A stretch of 64,000 nt of DNA. Origin: Dryas octopetala. Its lineage: Eukaryota; Streptophyta; Magnoliopsida; Rosales; Rosaceae. Under the pieces are notes generated by a model. It was not told the origin of the DNA, made no database searches, and was given only the letters and a program-made list of their open reading frames with translations. Every line of letters begins with the position of its first letter. Positions within the stretch are counted from its first letter, which is position 1. The translations under genes and the position numbers were made by a program. The stretch covers positions 19,667,923 to 19,731,922 of the forward strand of contig OY992834.1 in NCBI GenBank assembly GCA_963921425.1. Direction: 5' to 3'. Positions 24,197-34,387 of this stretch are shown one piece after another.

Positions 24197-24209
24197 TAAT
24201 ATATACTAG

Positions 24210-24540
24210 AAATTCCACCTGTTAGACAATCTGGGGGAATTGTGTTGGCTTGGAACCCTGTTGATGTATTAGTACGTACATGTGAAATATATGCATAATC
24301 TTTTTCTATCTACTACCATTACAGATCAGCAGACCAATTTGACTTGGGATTGTTTATGGCTTTATATGTTTCCTCAAAAAGAACTGCAAGCAAAATTATG
24401 GGAATTACTTCTTCATCATATACCAACAGATAATCAACCTTGTCTTATCTTGGAAGATTTTAAATGTATACTTCAAGAAAATGACACAAGAATCTGTGGT
24501 GAAGAAATAAGGAGATCTTTCTATATCGAAATATCAGTTG
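24210..24540 (+). pseudogene. L1-type LINE endonuclease fragment
   Basis: The segment reads SGGIVLAWNPVDVLVRTCEI near its start, then, after a frame change, MFPQKELQAKLWELLLHHI followed by LILEDFKCILQENDTR. These fit the apurinic-type endonuclease of plant LINEs (SGGI-LAW, VYGFPQKELQ-LW--L, PWL--GDFN-IL). The conserved GDFN is here EDFK, a stop interrupts the early part (after the piece EIYA), and the N-terminal catalytic residues and all of the reverse transcriptase are missing. It is a short dead fragment lying just upstream of the CACTA element. Confidence 0.7.
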
Positions 24541-24589
24541 AAAAAATCATAGGCAAATTCCTGAATCACCCAGTAAGAATGTGGAGAAG

Positions 24590-24960
24590 AACAACATTTT
24601 TTTACCTCGAAAGAAATCGAGGTCCTCCTTATGATGCTACGGACGGCTATTCGAAGTGCAAGGGGTAAACTCGAACTCGGATAGGAAAGGATTGTGCGCG
24701 CCGGGCCCTTTCTATGAAATAGCCTAACGTCCAGTCCTATTGCTACTACTTGCTTGACTAGAGACAAGGAATATCTATCTCTTACTTGCAAAGGGAACAA
24801 GCTGGACTCGACTTGGATGCAAAGATAAGAGCTTGACAACCATGAGGAACCGCCGAACCGACAAAGCGGTTTTAACGATTCTTTGCCTCCTTTTAGTTTT
24901 GGTACAGCACCACAACAAATATGGCCAAAGGCCTCTATTTTTTGCACCCATAGATGAGAG
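24590..24960. other. Possible organelle-like (mitochondrial) insertion
   Basis: Base composition changes to near-balanced GC, with phrases such as GCGCGCCGGGCCC and CAAAGGGAACAAGCTGG, unlike the AT-rich surround. The style resembles plant mitochondrial intergenic DNA but I cannot match a gene. The long minus-strand open frame here has no recognisable domain. Confidence 0.3.
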
Positions 24961-25093
24961 GGTGCCTATTGACAAATGAGGTGGTCATTAATACTTATTG
25001 TTATTGATTACTATGTTTATGATGGAGATAATAGTTGCCTTAGAACCCACTAATTTGTAAGATAGTTGATTTTTTGGTAGCTCCATAAACATA

Positions 25094-25108
25094 CACTACA
25101 AGAAAAAC
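25094..25108 (+). repeat. CACTA left terminal inverted repeat
   Basis: CACTACAAGAAAAAC, matching the consensus terminus of plant CACTA transposons. The preceding bases ATA are the putative target duplication. Confidence 0.88.
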
Positions 25109-27530
25109 ATATTTGGGCGACGAAACTTTGGGAGACGAACTTGGATTCGTCGCCCAAAGTTGACGAACAAGAAAATTTATCGCTTAATCTCATATAGGTT
25201 TGGGCGACGAACACTTCCGTCGCCCAAAGTGATTTTGGGCGACGAATACTATGTTCCTCGCCTAAATATACTTTGGGCGACGACATCATTTCGTTGCCTA
25301 AACTCACGCGCCAAAATGGTGGTTGACAAATAAATTAGGCGAGGAATATGCATGTTTGTCGCCCAAAGTCACTTTGGGCGAGGAATATCGACGTTCGTTG
25401 CCCAAAGTCATTTTGGGCGACGAAACATGTTCCTCGCCCAAAGTCTCATTGTCTTTTTTTTTTGGTACAATTATATGTAGGTTATTCATACAATGCGATC
25501 GTGTTTTCAACGATCCGAACCGTTCAACTTTTAATTCCTCATTCAAAGATCATCATTGCAAAAAATTAGCTCAAATAGATCGAGATGTAAAAGTTACGTA
25601 ACGGTGCTCGAATTTATGAACGATCAAGAATTTTCTAATACTAATCGATCAAGTTGATGAATTCCGATTTGGCTGATTTTTTTGTAGGGATGATCTTTGA
25701 GTATAAACGAATAAAATGAACGGCTCCGATCGTTGAAAATCACATTGTAGTCTTCACAATTGTTGAATCGACAAAGTTTCAACGAAAAAGCTACAGAATT
25801 ATACTCTTCAAGTGTATTTGTATGTAGAAGATCACTTTTCTATTGTGTTTTTAACGATCCAAACCGATCATTTCTTAGTGCCCCACTCAAAGATCATCCA
25901 TGCAAAAAATTATCTCAATTGGAGATGTAAAAGTTAGGTTTGGCGTTTAGGGTGTATAAACGATCGTGATTCTTATAATAATAATCAAACGGGTAGATGA
26001 ACTCCGATTGAGCCGATTTTTTGCAGAGTTGATCTTTGAGTATGAACATAGATGATGAATGGCTCTGATCGTGATAATCACGTTGTGGTCTTCACAATTA
26101 TTGAAGCTACAAGGTTTGAACGAAAGAGTTAATAGAATTTTATTCTTCAAGTGTAAAGACCGTTCATTTATATGTAGAATCTCATATCTCGATCGTGTTT
26201 TCAATGATCCGAACCGTTCATTTATTAGTTTCTCACTCAAAAATTATTCCTGCAGAAAATTAGGTCAATTAGAGATGTAGAAGTTTGGTATCGGAGCTCG
26301 AATGTAGGAACAATTGTTTTGTAATAATAGTTTCGGCGAGGAACTTAAAATTTCCTCGCCCAAAGGAACTTTGGGTGACGAATTTAATGTTTCCCCGCCC
26401 AAGGTCACTTTGGGCAACGAAATTTTAAGTTCCTTGCCCAAAGTTCCAATACTTTTTTGTTTACAATTTTATGTATGTAATAGCATACGATACGATCGTA
26501 TTTCCAAATATCCAAACCGTTCATTTTTTAATTCCCCACTCAAGGATTATCCCTGCAAAAAATTAGCTCAATCGGAAATGTAGAAGTTAGGTAACGGTAC
26601 TTGAACTTATGAACGATCGTGAATTTTCTAATATTAATCGAAGGAGTAGATGAATTCCGATTTGGCCGATTTTTTGCAGGGATGATCTTCTAGTGTAAAC
26701 AAATAAAATGAATGGCTCCGATCGTTGAAATCACATTGTAGTCTTCACAAATTGTTAAATCGACAAAGTTTCAACGAAAAAGTTAATAGAATTATACTCT
26801 TCAAGTGTATTTATATGTATAAGCTCACATTTCTATCATGTTTTTAACGATCCGAACCGATCATTGGCTAGTCCCCCACTCAAAGATCATTCATACAAAA
26901 AATTATCTTAATCGGAGAAGTAGAAGTTAGGTTTAGCATTTAGTGTGTATGAAGGATCATGGTTTTTATAATGATAATCGAACGGCTAGATGAACTCTGA
27001 TTGAGCCGATTTTTTGCAGGGATGATCTTTGAGTATGAATATAGATGATGAACGACTGTGATTGTTGTAATCACATTATGGTCTTCACAATTATTGAATC
27101 AATAAGGTTTGAACGAAATAGTTAATAGAATTTTATTTTTTAAGTGTAAAATCCATTCATTTATATGTAAAACCTTATATCTCGATCGTGTTTTCAACGA
27201 TCCGAACCATTCATTTATTAGTTTTTCACTCAAAGATCATTCCTCCAAAAAATTAAGTCAATTGGAGATGTAGAAGTTTGGTATCGGAGCTCGAACGTAT
27301 GAACGACCATGGTTCATATATAAAATTGTGTTTATGCGACGAAATATACCTTTATATTCGTCGTCCAAAGTCTAAAATTTTGGCGGGATGAAATGGCGCC
27401 CTAAAGTCAACGACTTTGGGCGACGAACAGGATTCTGTCGCCTAAATACCCTTTGGGGCGACGAAATCATGTATTCCTCGCCTAAAGGTGCTTTGGGCGA
27501 AGAAATCCTTTTCGTCACCCAAAGTTTTTT
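25109..27530. repeat. CACTA subterminal motif clusters (TTTGGGCGACGAA)
   Basis: The motif TTTGGGCGACGAA and its mirror TTCGTCGCCCAAA recur in three clusters (25109-25450, 26330-26450, 27335-27525), about 20 copies with one or two changes each, often as facing pairs. Such repeats are where the TNP1-type protein binds in known CACTA elements. Confidence 0.85.
25466..27330. repeat. About six tandem ~345-bp foldback units in the CACTA 5' region
   Basis: The block near GATCCGAACCGTTCA starts again at about 25509, 25856, 26206, 26508, 26848 and 27198. Each unit also holds the opposite-strand version (GATTTTTTGCAGGGATGATC), so each can fold on itself. Units one to three and four to six form a higher-order duplication of about 995 bases, each followed by a cluster of GGCGACGAA motifs. 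Copies differ by roughly one base in six by eye. Confidence 0.75.
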
Positions 27531-27549
27531 AATTTGTATACCTAGCAAT

Positions 27550-27930
27550 CTGGGTTTCATTGTCACTCATCTCTCTCTTAACTCTCTCAACTCTCGCTCC
27601 TCGCTCAACTCTCTCAACTCTCGCTCCACGCTCTTCATTCCTTTTTCCTCCCTCATCCCGAAAACCCACCCCGTCCTCCTCCCTCTTCCCTCCTCCTCCT
27701 TCCTCATCCCGAAACCCACCCCTCCACCGAAAACCCACTCCCTCTACCGAAACCCACCCCCCCCCCCCCCCCGCCGAAAACACATCCCCCACCGAAACCC
27801 ACCCCCCCAGTACACCGAAACCCACTCCCCCCACCGAAAACCCAACCCCCCCACCAAAACCCATCCCCCCCCCCCCCACCCTCCCAGCTCACCGAAACCC
27901 CCCTCCAACGGGTAAAGTTTTTTTTTTTTT
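27550..27930 (+). repeat. Pyrimidine- and C-rich tract in the CACTA leader
   Basis: It has CTCAACTCTCGCTC repeats, then many CCGAAACCCACC words and several C runs of 9-17 bases. Pro/Thr-rich and Gly-rich frames on the two strands are composition effects. Confidence 0.75.
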
Positions 27931-28671
27931 TTCAATTTATGTCAATTTATGTTATTTTAATTATTGATTGTTATTTTCTGTTTTTTTTTTCTAATATTGT
28001 GGATTTTGCATTTGTAGGATTGGACAGTTTGTACTTGTTGTGGATTTTGCATAAATTTGTTATGGAATTTCTGATTTTTTGTGGTAATTAATTTATGTTG
28101 TGGATTTTTTTTAATTTGGTGGTTTGGTTGTGAAATCTGAATTTAAATTGAGTTTGGGCTAATATTTGACAATGATTTATTTTTTTGGTGAAGGATAGTT
28201 GCATTTTTGGTGAGGTATGTGTTTAATCTATCTTTTAGTTAAGTTTTTGTATGATTTAGTATTTAATGTTTCATATATAATTGTATTAAACTTTTTTAGT
28301 GAATTAGTTTGTATGTTAAAATTAATTATAAAATTGATTAGTTAGTTTGTAAGTTTTTAAATGCTAAAATTTATTAGTTTGTTTGTATGCTTGTTTATAT
28401 ATTGTTAGATTAATTATAGTTTAGTTTGTATGTTACATTTAATTTAGTTGTAATTGCCAAATTCCCGATGACGTAGTTCAGCACTCCTCGAGTACTGGGT
28501 TAGGTCATGTGGCACGAAGCGCCTGTGCGAAGTTATCAGTCGATAAGTTTGTACATTCAACTTAAATTCACCTTAGACCTGTTCGAGAGTTTGTTGGACG
28601 CGCGCATGGACGCTGGGCGTGACTGCGCTCCAATATGATTCTTGAATTGTCCAAATTACCCATGGATTGTT

Positions 28672-28896
28672 TGGGAGTGCACAATTATGTGTTGTGGTTA
28701 GCGGTTCATGTGATGTGGTTTCGATCTGGGAAAATTTCGTCAACATCTCTCTATGTGTTCTTCGAGTGCATACTAGATATTTGTTTTTAATATCTACGTC
28801 GTGCACTTGGAGAACTATAGGGAGATGCTGCCGAAATTTTTCCAGATCGAAACTACGCCATGAGAGCCAACAACCACGACACATATGTGCATTCTC
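28672..28896. ncRNA. Long hairpin in the CACTA leader (possible small-RNA source)
   Basis: Arms 28672-28780 and 28791-28896 are inverted, imperfect copies (TTTCGATCTGGGAAAATTTC against GAAATTTTTCCAGATCGAAA; AACATCTCTCTATGTGTTCT against its mirror), joined by a ten-base loop region. The fold is sequence-visible; a role as microRNA or siRNA precursor is inference, though other plant CACTA elements are known to carry miRNA genes (rice miR820). Confidence 0.4.
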
Positions 28897-28987
28897 TAAT
28901 GGGATAGGGCCCTTACCGGAGGCATATGGAGACGAAGAAGGGTGACGAATCTTTTTCTAATTGTCGTGTAATATAGAAACATGCATC

Positions 28988-31900
28988 ATGGACCGACAGT
29001 GGATACGTTATACGAATCGTGTTAGTGATGAATATTTATATGAGATCCAGTCATTTATCCAAGTTGCACAAGAACATGTCAATGCTCAGAATAATATAAA
29101 GTGTCTGTGCCAGAATTGTAACAACACTTTATGGAAGACAGTGCGTGAAGTCAGAATTCATTTGGTGAAATATGGGATGTCACACAACTATACGACATGG
29201 TATTATCATGGTGAACCGAGAGTTTATGCTTCGACTTCATCGGATGCTCGAATAATTCTGCAGCCTACTCAATCTGTTGGTGATGATAATGACCAAGTGA
29301 TGGGCATAATAAATGATGCTTATCCATATGCATCGCTTGATCACAAAGTCAATCAGGATGATACAGAGAGCGATAATATGGATGAAGATGCTGGGTTACT
29401 CGAAGTCCAAAGAGAAGAGTTTGATAAGTATGAGAGATTGTTGAATCAAACCCAGCAGGAATTGTACTCTGGTTGTGAAGAGTTCTCAGTGCTAACTGCT
29501 GTTGTGGAGTTAATGCATTGGAAAGTACTTAATCAACATTCGAATCGAAGTTATGATTAGTTGATGGAGATTTTGAAACGAATGCTTCCAAAAAACAATC
29601 ATATACCTGAAACCCATTATCAGGCGAATAAGGTGTTGAAAGATCTCAGTTTGGGATATGAAAAAATTTATGCATGCAAGAATGATTGTGTATTGTTTTA
29701 CAAGGAACACCAAGGGAAGGATAAATGCCTTGTGTGCAATGAGCCGAGATATAAGAACAAGTCTGGAAATGGTCAGTGGTCATGGTTCCTTATAATTTGC
29801 CTCTCTGGAAATGGATGAAAAAAGAATTCACAATTATGACGCTATTAATTCCGGGACCGCAATCCCCTGACAAGGAGATCGATGTATATTTGCGGCCGTT
29901 GATTGATGAGCTGAAAGAATTGTGGCAAAATGGTGTGCCGACATATGATAAGTTCACTGGAACAATGTTTTCTTTGCATGCAGCAGTCATGTGGACAATA
30001 GATGATTTCTCAATTTATGGGAATCTATCAGGCTGGAGCACCAAGGGTTATATGACATGTCCTACTTGTAATAAGGATATAACTTCCGCTTGGCACATTG
30101 GTAAAGTATCTTATATGGGTCACCGAAGATGGCTGCCGGGGGATCATAAATGGCGTCACAATAAGGAAGCCTTTGATGGAAAAAAGGAGATGGGCGTGAA
30201 ACCTAAAGAATTATCTGGCGATGACATCTTGAGGCAGTTGAATAACTTAGAATTTGGCTGGATTGATAAACATCCCTCTAACAAAGAACGAAATATGCCA
30301 AGGTCACCTGCACATCTAAATTGGACGAACAAGTCGATATTCTTCGAGTTGAAGTAATGGTCCAAGTTGAAAATCAGGCACAATCTCGATATAATGCATA
30401 TTGAGAAGAACGTGTGCGAAAGATTGGTGGGGACAATTTTGGGCATTGAGGGAAAATCAAAAAACACAATTAAGGCTCGACAAGGTTTGCAAGAAATGGG
30501 CATCAGGAAACATTTGTAGTTAACGAAGAAGGGTGAAAAAATGATAAAGAAGCATCAATTTTATACAGTGAAGCCTGAGGATAAGAAAGAATTTTTAAAG
30601 TTTCTTGCATCAGTCAAATTTCCAGATGGATACGCGGCCAATATCTCACGAAATGTGAAAATCGACTCTGGAAAAATTTGGGGCTTGAAGAGTCATGATT
30701 GTCATGTTTTATTGGAACGGCTGCTTCCAATGAGTATTCGAAAATTTTTGCTCGAAGATGTGGTTGAACCGATTGTTGGGTTGTCGAGGTTCTTTCATCA
30801 TATATGCGCTAAGACGTTGCGTGTGTCGGACGTGTCAAAATTGAAAGATGAGATTGTGTACATCCTATGCAAATTTGAACAAATATTTCCACTGGCCTTT
30901 TTTGATATAATGATTCACTTGATGGTACATTTACCGCAAGAGGCAATTCTGGCTGGGCCGGTCAGTTATCGATGGATGTACCCAATAAAAAGGTAACAAT
31001 TCCTAAACTTTTTTGTTACTATTATCCAAGTTTAGTTCTATTTTACTCATAGAAGTTCTCACTGTGTACTTACATTTGTAGAATGTTGGATAATTACAAA
31101 AGGTACGTCCGAAACAGGGCACACCCCGAAGGGTCCATAGCGGAGGCATACATTGCAAATGAATTCATCACCTACTGTGCAATGTATCTCAGCAGTGTTG
31201 AGACGTCATTCAATCGGCCCCAATGCAACGACGACGGTGGTGAATAAAATGAGATATTTTCTGTCTTTTCTCAAATTACACGACCATTTAGCGAAGCCCC
31301 TAAACCAGCTATTGAATTCTCGAAACACGAAATGGAGGTGGCTCATTGGTTCATACTCAATAATTGCGAAAAAGTTGACTCCTTGCGCATTGAGCATGAA
31401 GAACTAATGAATCGCGACTATCCAGAATGGGACAAGGACGTGTAAAGAAAAAGTATCGGGAATTGTTTCCTAAATGGTTTAAGGAGCATGTAAGTGATTA
31501 CTGACAATAATGATCAGTTCGTTCATGTGTTTTTTGTAATATATTAATTGTCTTTTAACAAATAGAAAATCTGATTGATGATAATTCGCCATTATACAAG
31601 GAGTTAATGAGTTTAGCGAGTGGCATTCAATGGGTTGAAACGTTTTCCGGATGTAATGTGAATGAAGTTAAGTTTTTAACTGTAGAACGATATGACATCT
31701 TGAGCACTCAAAATAGCGGGGTTTGTGTAGAGAACTTGGAGACTGGCCCGGTAGATTTATACGGCAAGCTGACGAGTGTACATCAAGTGTTGTACTCACA
31801 TTGCTTTCAAGTTGTGTTATTTAAGTGTCATTGGTTTAATATAGACCCGAATAGAAACAACAATATTAAACTCGATTATGACTTAATATCTGTGAACACA

Positions 31901-32310
31901 AATACTCGATGGTATGAGAATGATTCATTTATTCTTGCCATTATGGCGAAACCAGTATGTTATCTGGATGATCATAAGGCAGGTGTGGATTGGAAAGTAG
32001 CTCATATGATTCAGAATCTAAATATATGAGATATTCCGGAAAAAGGAAAATCAGGATGACATGGCCTTTCAAGAGAATTCATCTTCGACCATACCCAATC
32101 CATACAATAATGATGTTATCATACAACAAGTCGAGATACATGACGTTTCTCCAATTGAGATCGATGTCTTATCAATTGATCTTGGGCCACTTCCCCGAAT
32201 TGATGTTAATGATTTCATCGATGATGATGATGATGAAGATGATGAAGATGAAGATGAAGATGATGATGCTGATGGTATCGATGATGATGATGATGTTGAT
32301 GGTATCGATA

Positions 32311-32357
<47 letters not shown>

Positions 32358-32387
32358 ATGAGTATTTCTAGTGGTGATTCAAATTAG
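28988..32387 (+). pseudogene. TNP2-like: TNP2-like CACTA transposase, degraded
   Basis: Domains in order: the Transpos_assoc domain (from MDRQWIRYTNRVSDEYL, 28988-29215, with CLCQNCNN), Transposase_21 (29540-30470: ACKNDCVLFYKEH, IPGPQSPDKEIDVYLRPLID, GNLSGWSTKGYMTCPTCNKD, YMGHRRWLPGDHKWR, HNLDIMHIEKNVCERL), DUF4218 (about 30680-31200: LLPMSIRKFL, PEGSIAEAYIANEF) and DUF4216 (about 31600-32000: TQNSGVCVE, LFKCHWFNID), then an Asp-rich tail. Likely introns lie at 30994-31081 and 31489-31566. It is broken by an in-frame TAG at 29558, a frame change near 29770, a TAA at 30355 where Tyr is expected before WSKLK, a TAG in KHL-stop-LTKKG and further frame changes past 31200. In intact elements this protein binds the ends and cuts. 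Confidence 0.88.
32220..32356 (+). repeat. (GAT)n tract encoding an Asp run
   Basis: GATGAT repeats with GAA interruptions encode the acidic C-terminal tail of the TNP2-like protein. Pure GAT stretches near 32310-32355 look like microsatellite expansion. Confidence 0.9.
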
Positions 32388-32470
32388 TAAGTTATAATGG
32401 TGATTCAGATTAGTAAGTCATTACTTTAGTTTTCTTTTTGACTAACATAAATATTTATTGAATTGCGCAG

Positions 32471-34144
32471 ATGAGTTTGATCTCGAACAAGGGTAGATCT
32501 CGGAGGTCCAATTCAGCATCCATGTCCGCCCCTACAGCCCAGCCCGCCCCTACAGTATAGGCCGGCCTCATAGTCCAAGGCGAATTGACTCCGGCGATAG
32601 CCCCAGATCTCTCATTAAGTATTGGGTATGCGCTTCCGTCGGCACGGAGGGCCCGACGTGGTCACCGTTATGGTATATATGATAATGTTGCGTCATCCAC
32701 TCGTACTGCCTCATCATCAGAGAGTAAGAAAAATGTTTTCACAGCACTTGTGTTTAGGTTTAATTTTATTTAGATGTTATAAGATTACTGTGAAATTAAT
32801 ATGTTATATTTGCTTTTGTAAGTACCAAAAACACGAGGGGAATAAGTAGAGGGTTGAAGGCGTCCCGAATCACGCGCACGACGAACGAGAGGATTCGAAT
32901 CGTTCTTGAGAAAGATCACCTACGACCGAGCAAGGAGGTTCATAGTACTTTTGCTTCCTTTATCGAGGCGATTATCCGGACTGCCCCATGCTTTTCCCCA
33001 GTTGGGAAAAGGTTGATGACGCCATTAAGAGGAGCATTATGGGCTCCATCTCAGTGAGTATATTTCGATTAATACAAAATGATGAATTTGATCATTCTTA
33101 ATAATTTAATATTTATTTTTTTCAGGTAAACTATGACATTCGAATGGAGGATCCGAATGTAGCAAAGTATATGGAGAAGTTATTGAGAAACGTTTACACA
33201 CAATAGAAGCACGAGCTGCACAGGGAATATAACATGTTTTGATCGGCAGATGAGGCATTGGCCAACCCTCCTCCGGAGATGGCATCTCGGCTTGATCAGT
33301 GGCAGTGGTTGTGCACTCATTTTCAGAGTCTGAAATTTTTGGTATGTTATATCATTTTAAGACTTCAAAAATCTTTTTTCTTATGTTATTCCTTTATAGT
33401 ATATGCACTAATGCATTTACAATTTGCTTAATATTTAACAAAAGAAGTCGAATGCCAATCTTAAGAATCGGAAAGCGCCCGCAAGGATTGATCATCATGG
33501 TGGTTTGATGCCCTTCTCATATCGGGTGGAGTCGTATCGTCAGGTGCGCCATTATTTAATTTAATATATATATATATTCCTTAGTATTGTTTGAGTCTTT
33601 GTCAACATTACATTCTTTTTCAGGCTGGTTCGCAATTTCTAGAGCTCGACAACTACGGGGATGTTTATGGCCGACCCGGCAACAAGAAGAGCATGGTGAA
33701 GCACGTTAGTTTTTTATATTTTAGTTTTATTTCACAATTTTTTATATTTGTATTTAATTTCCTAATTTCTAACTTGTGTATAACATTTGGAAGGCTGAGA
33801 TGCTCGCCAAGAAGGCAAGTTATTTGGAGGAGGTGGCTAGCCAGTACCCTCTGGATCGCGATGCCAGTCTTCGTATTATGACGGAGACACTGAGTATTAG
33901 GCGTGGTAGGGAGAAATGCGTAATGGGAGCGGGTCGGGTTCGTGATCTCAACATCAGGTCTTCGTCTCAGCCATCTGCAGAATTCGTCAACCTGTCCACT
34001 GAAGTGCAGCTGTTGAAGGATCAGCTAGAAGAATCGAGAGCGGCATATGCACAACAGACGAGTAAGGTGCATCAGATGGAGCAGATGTTCGGCCAGTTGG
34101 CCAGGATCGTACTTGGGTTTGTGCTGCCACCGAACATTGACTAG
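32471..34144 (+). pseudogene. TNP1-like: TNP1-like (Transposase_24, Ptta/En/Spm) gene, degraded
   Basis: Exon one opens MSLISNKGRSRRSNSASM after an AG acceptor-like site. Further exon pieces read KTRGISRGLKASRITRT (from about 32822), VNYDIRMEDPNVAKYM (from about 33126), NRKAPARIDHHGGLMPF (near 33450-33510), LELDNYGDVYGRPGNKKSM (near 33640-33700) and, at the end, RVRDLNIRSSSQPS with a coiled-coil-like STEVQLLKDQLEESRAAYAQ and stop at 34142. The order and motifs fit the Transposase_24 family, the DNA-binding partner of TNP2. In-frame stops at 32558 (after QPAPTV) and after NVYTQ near 33205 show that it is dead. Exon limits are approximate. Confidence 0.75.
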
Positions 34145-34387
34145 TGCATGCCAAGCTCCTCCATCGGTGCCGATGATGTTACTGACCTAGGGGGCCATTA
34201 GTGATTGTATGTATCGATTATATTTTGCATATAGTATTAAATTATTGATACTTTGTATGGATATTTAGATAATATATTGTTGCTATTTTGTATGGATATT
34301 TGGATATATAATATAAATTTATTAATTTTGTGTTATATAGTTTTTGAATAAAGATTTTTTTTTTAAAATATTAAATTTAAATATTTA

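Larger units (their letters stand above)
25094..34387 (+). mobile_element. CACTA (En/Spm) transposon, nearly full length, inactive, 3' end missing
   Basis: The left end is CACTACAAGAAAAAC, the classic plant CACTA terminus, preceded by ATA as a possible 3-bp target duplication. It is followed by many copies of TTTGGGCGACGAA in both orientations, long tandem repeats, a leader hairpin, a TNP2-like gene (28988-32387) and a TNP1-like gene (32471-34144) in the usual order. Past 34144 there are about 240 bases of AT-rich sequence, but no inverted subterminal motifs and no CTTGTAGTG end. LTR-derived sequence takes over near 34388. The right end was therefore deleted or cut off, and with several stops in both genes the element cannot move by itself. 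Confidence 0.9.

Noticed and set aside
27529-27967. Pro/Thr-rich and Gly-rich reading frames on both strands
   Set aside because: They follow C-rich low-complexity sequence in the CACTA leader, with no conserved motif.
28573-28945. Frames of 92-103 aa on opposite strands before the TNP2-like gene
   Set aside because: They are two readings of the leader hairpin; the mirrored arms keep both strands open.
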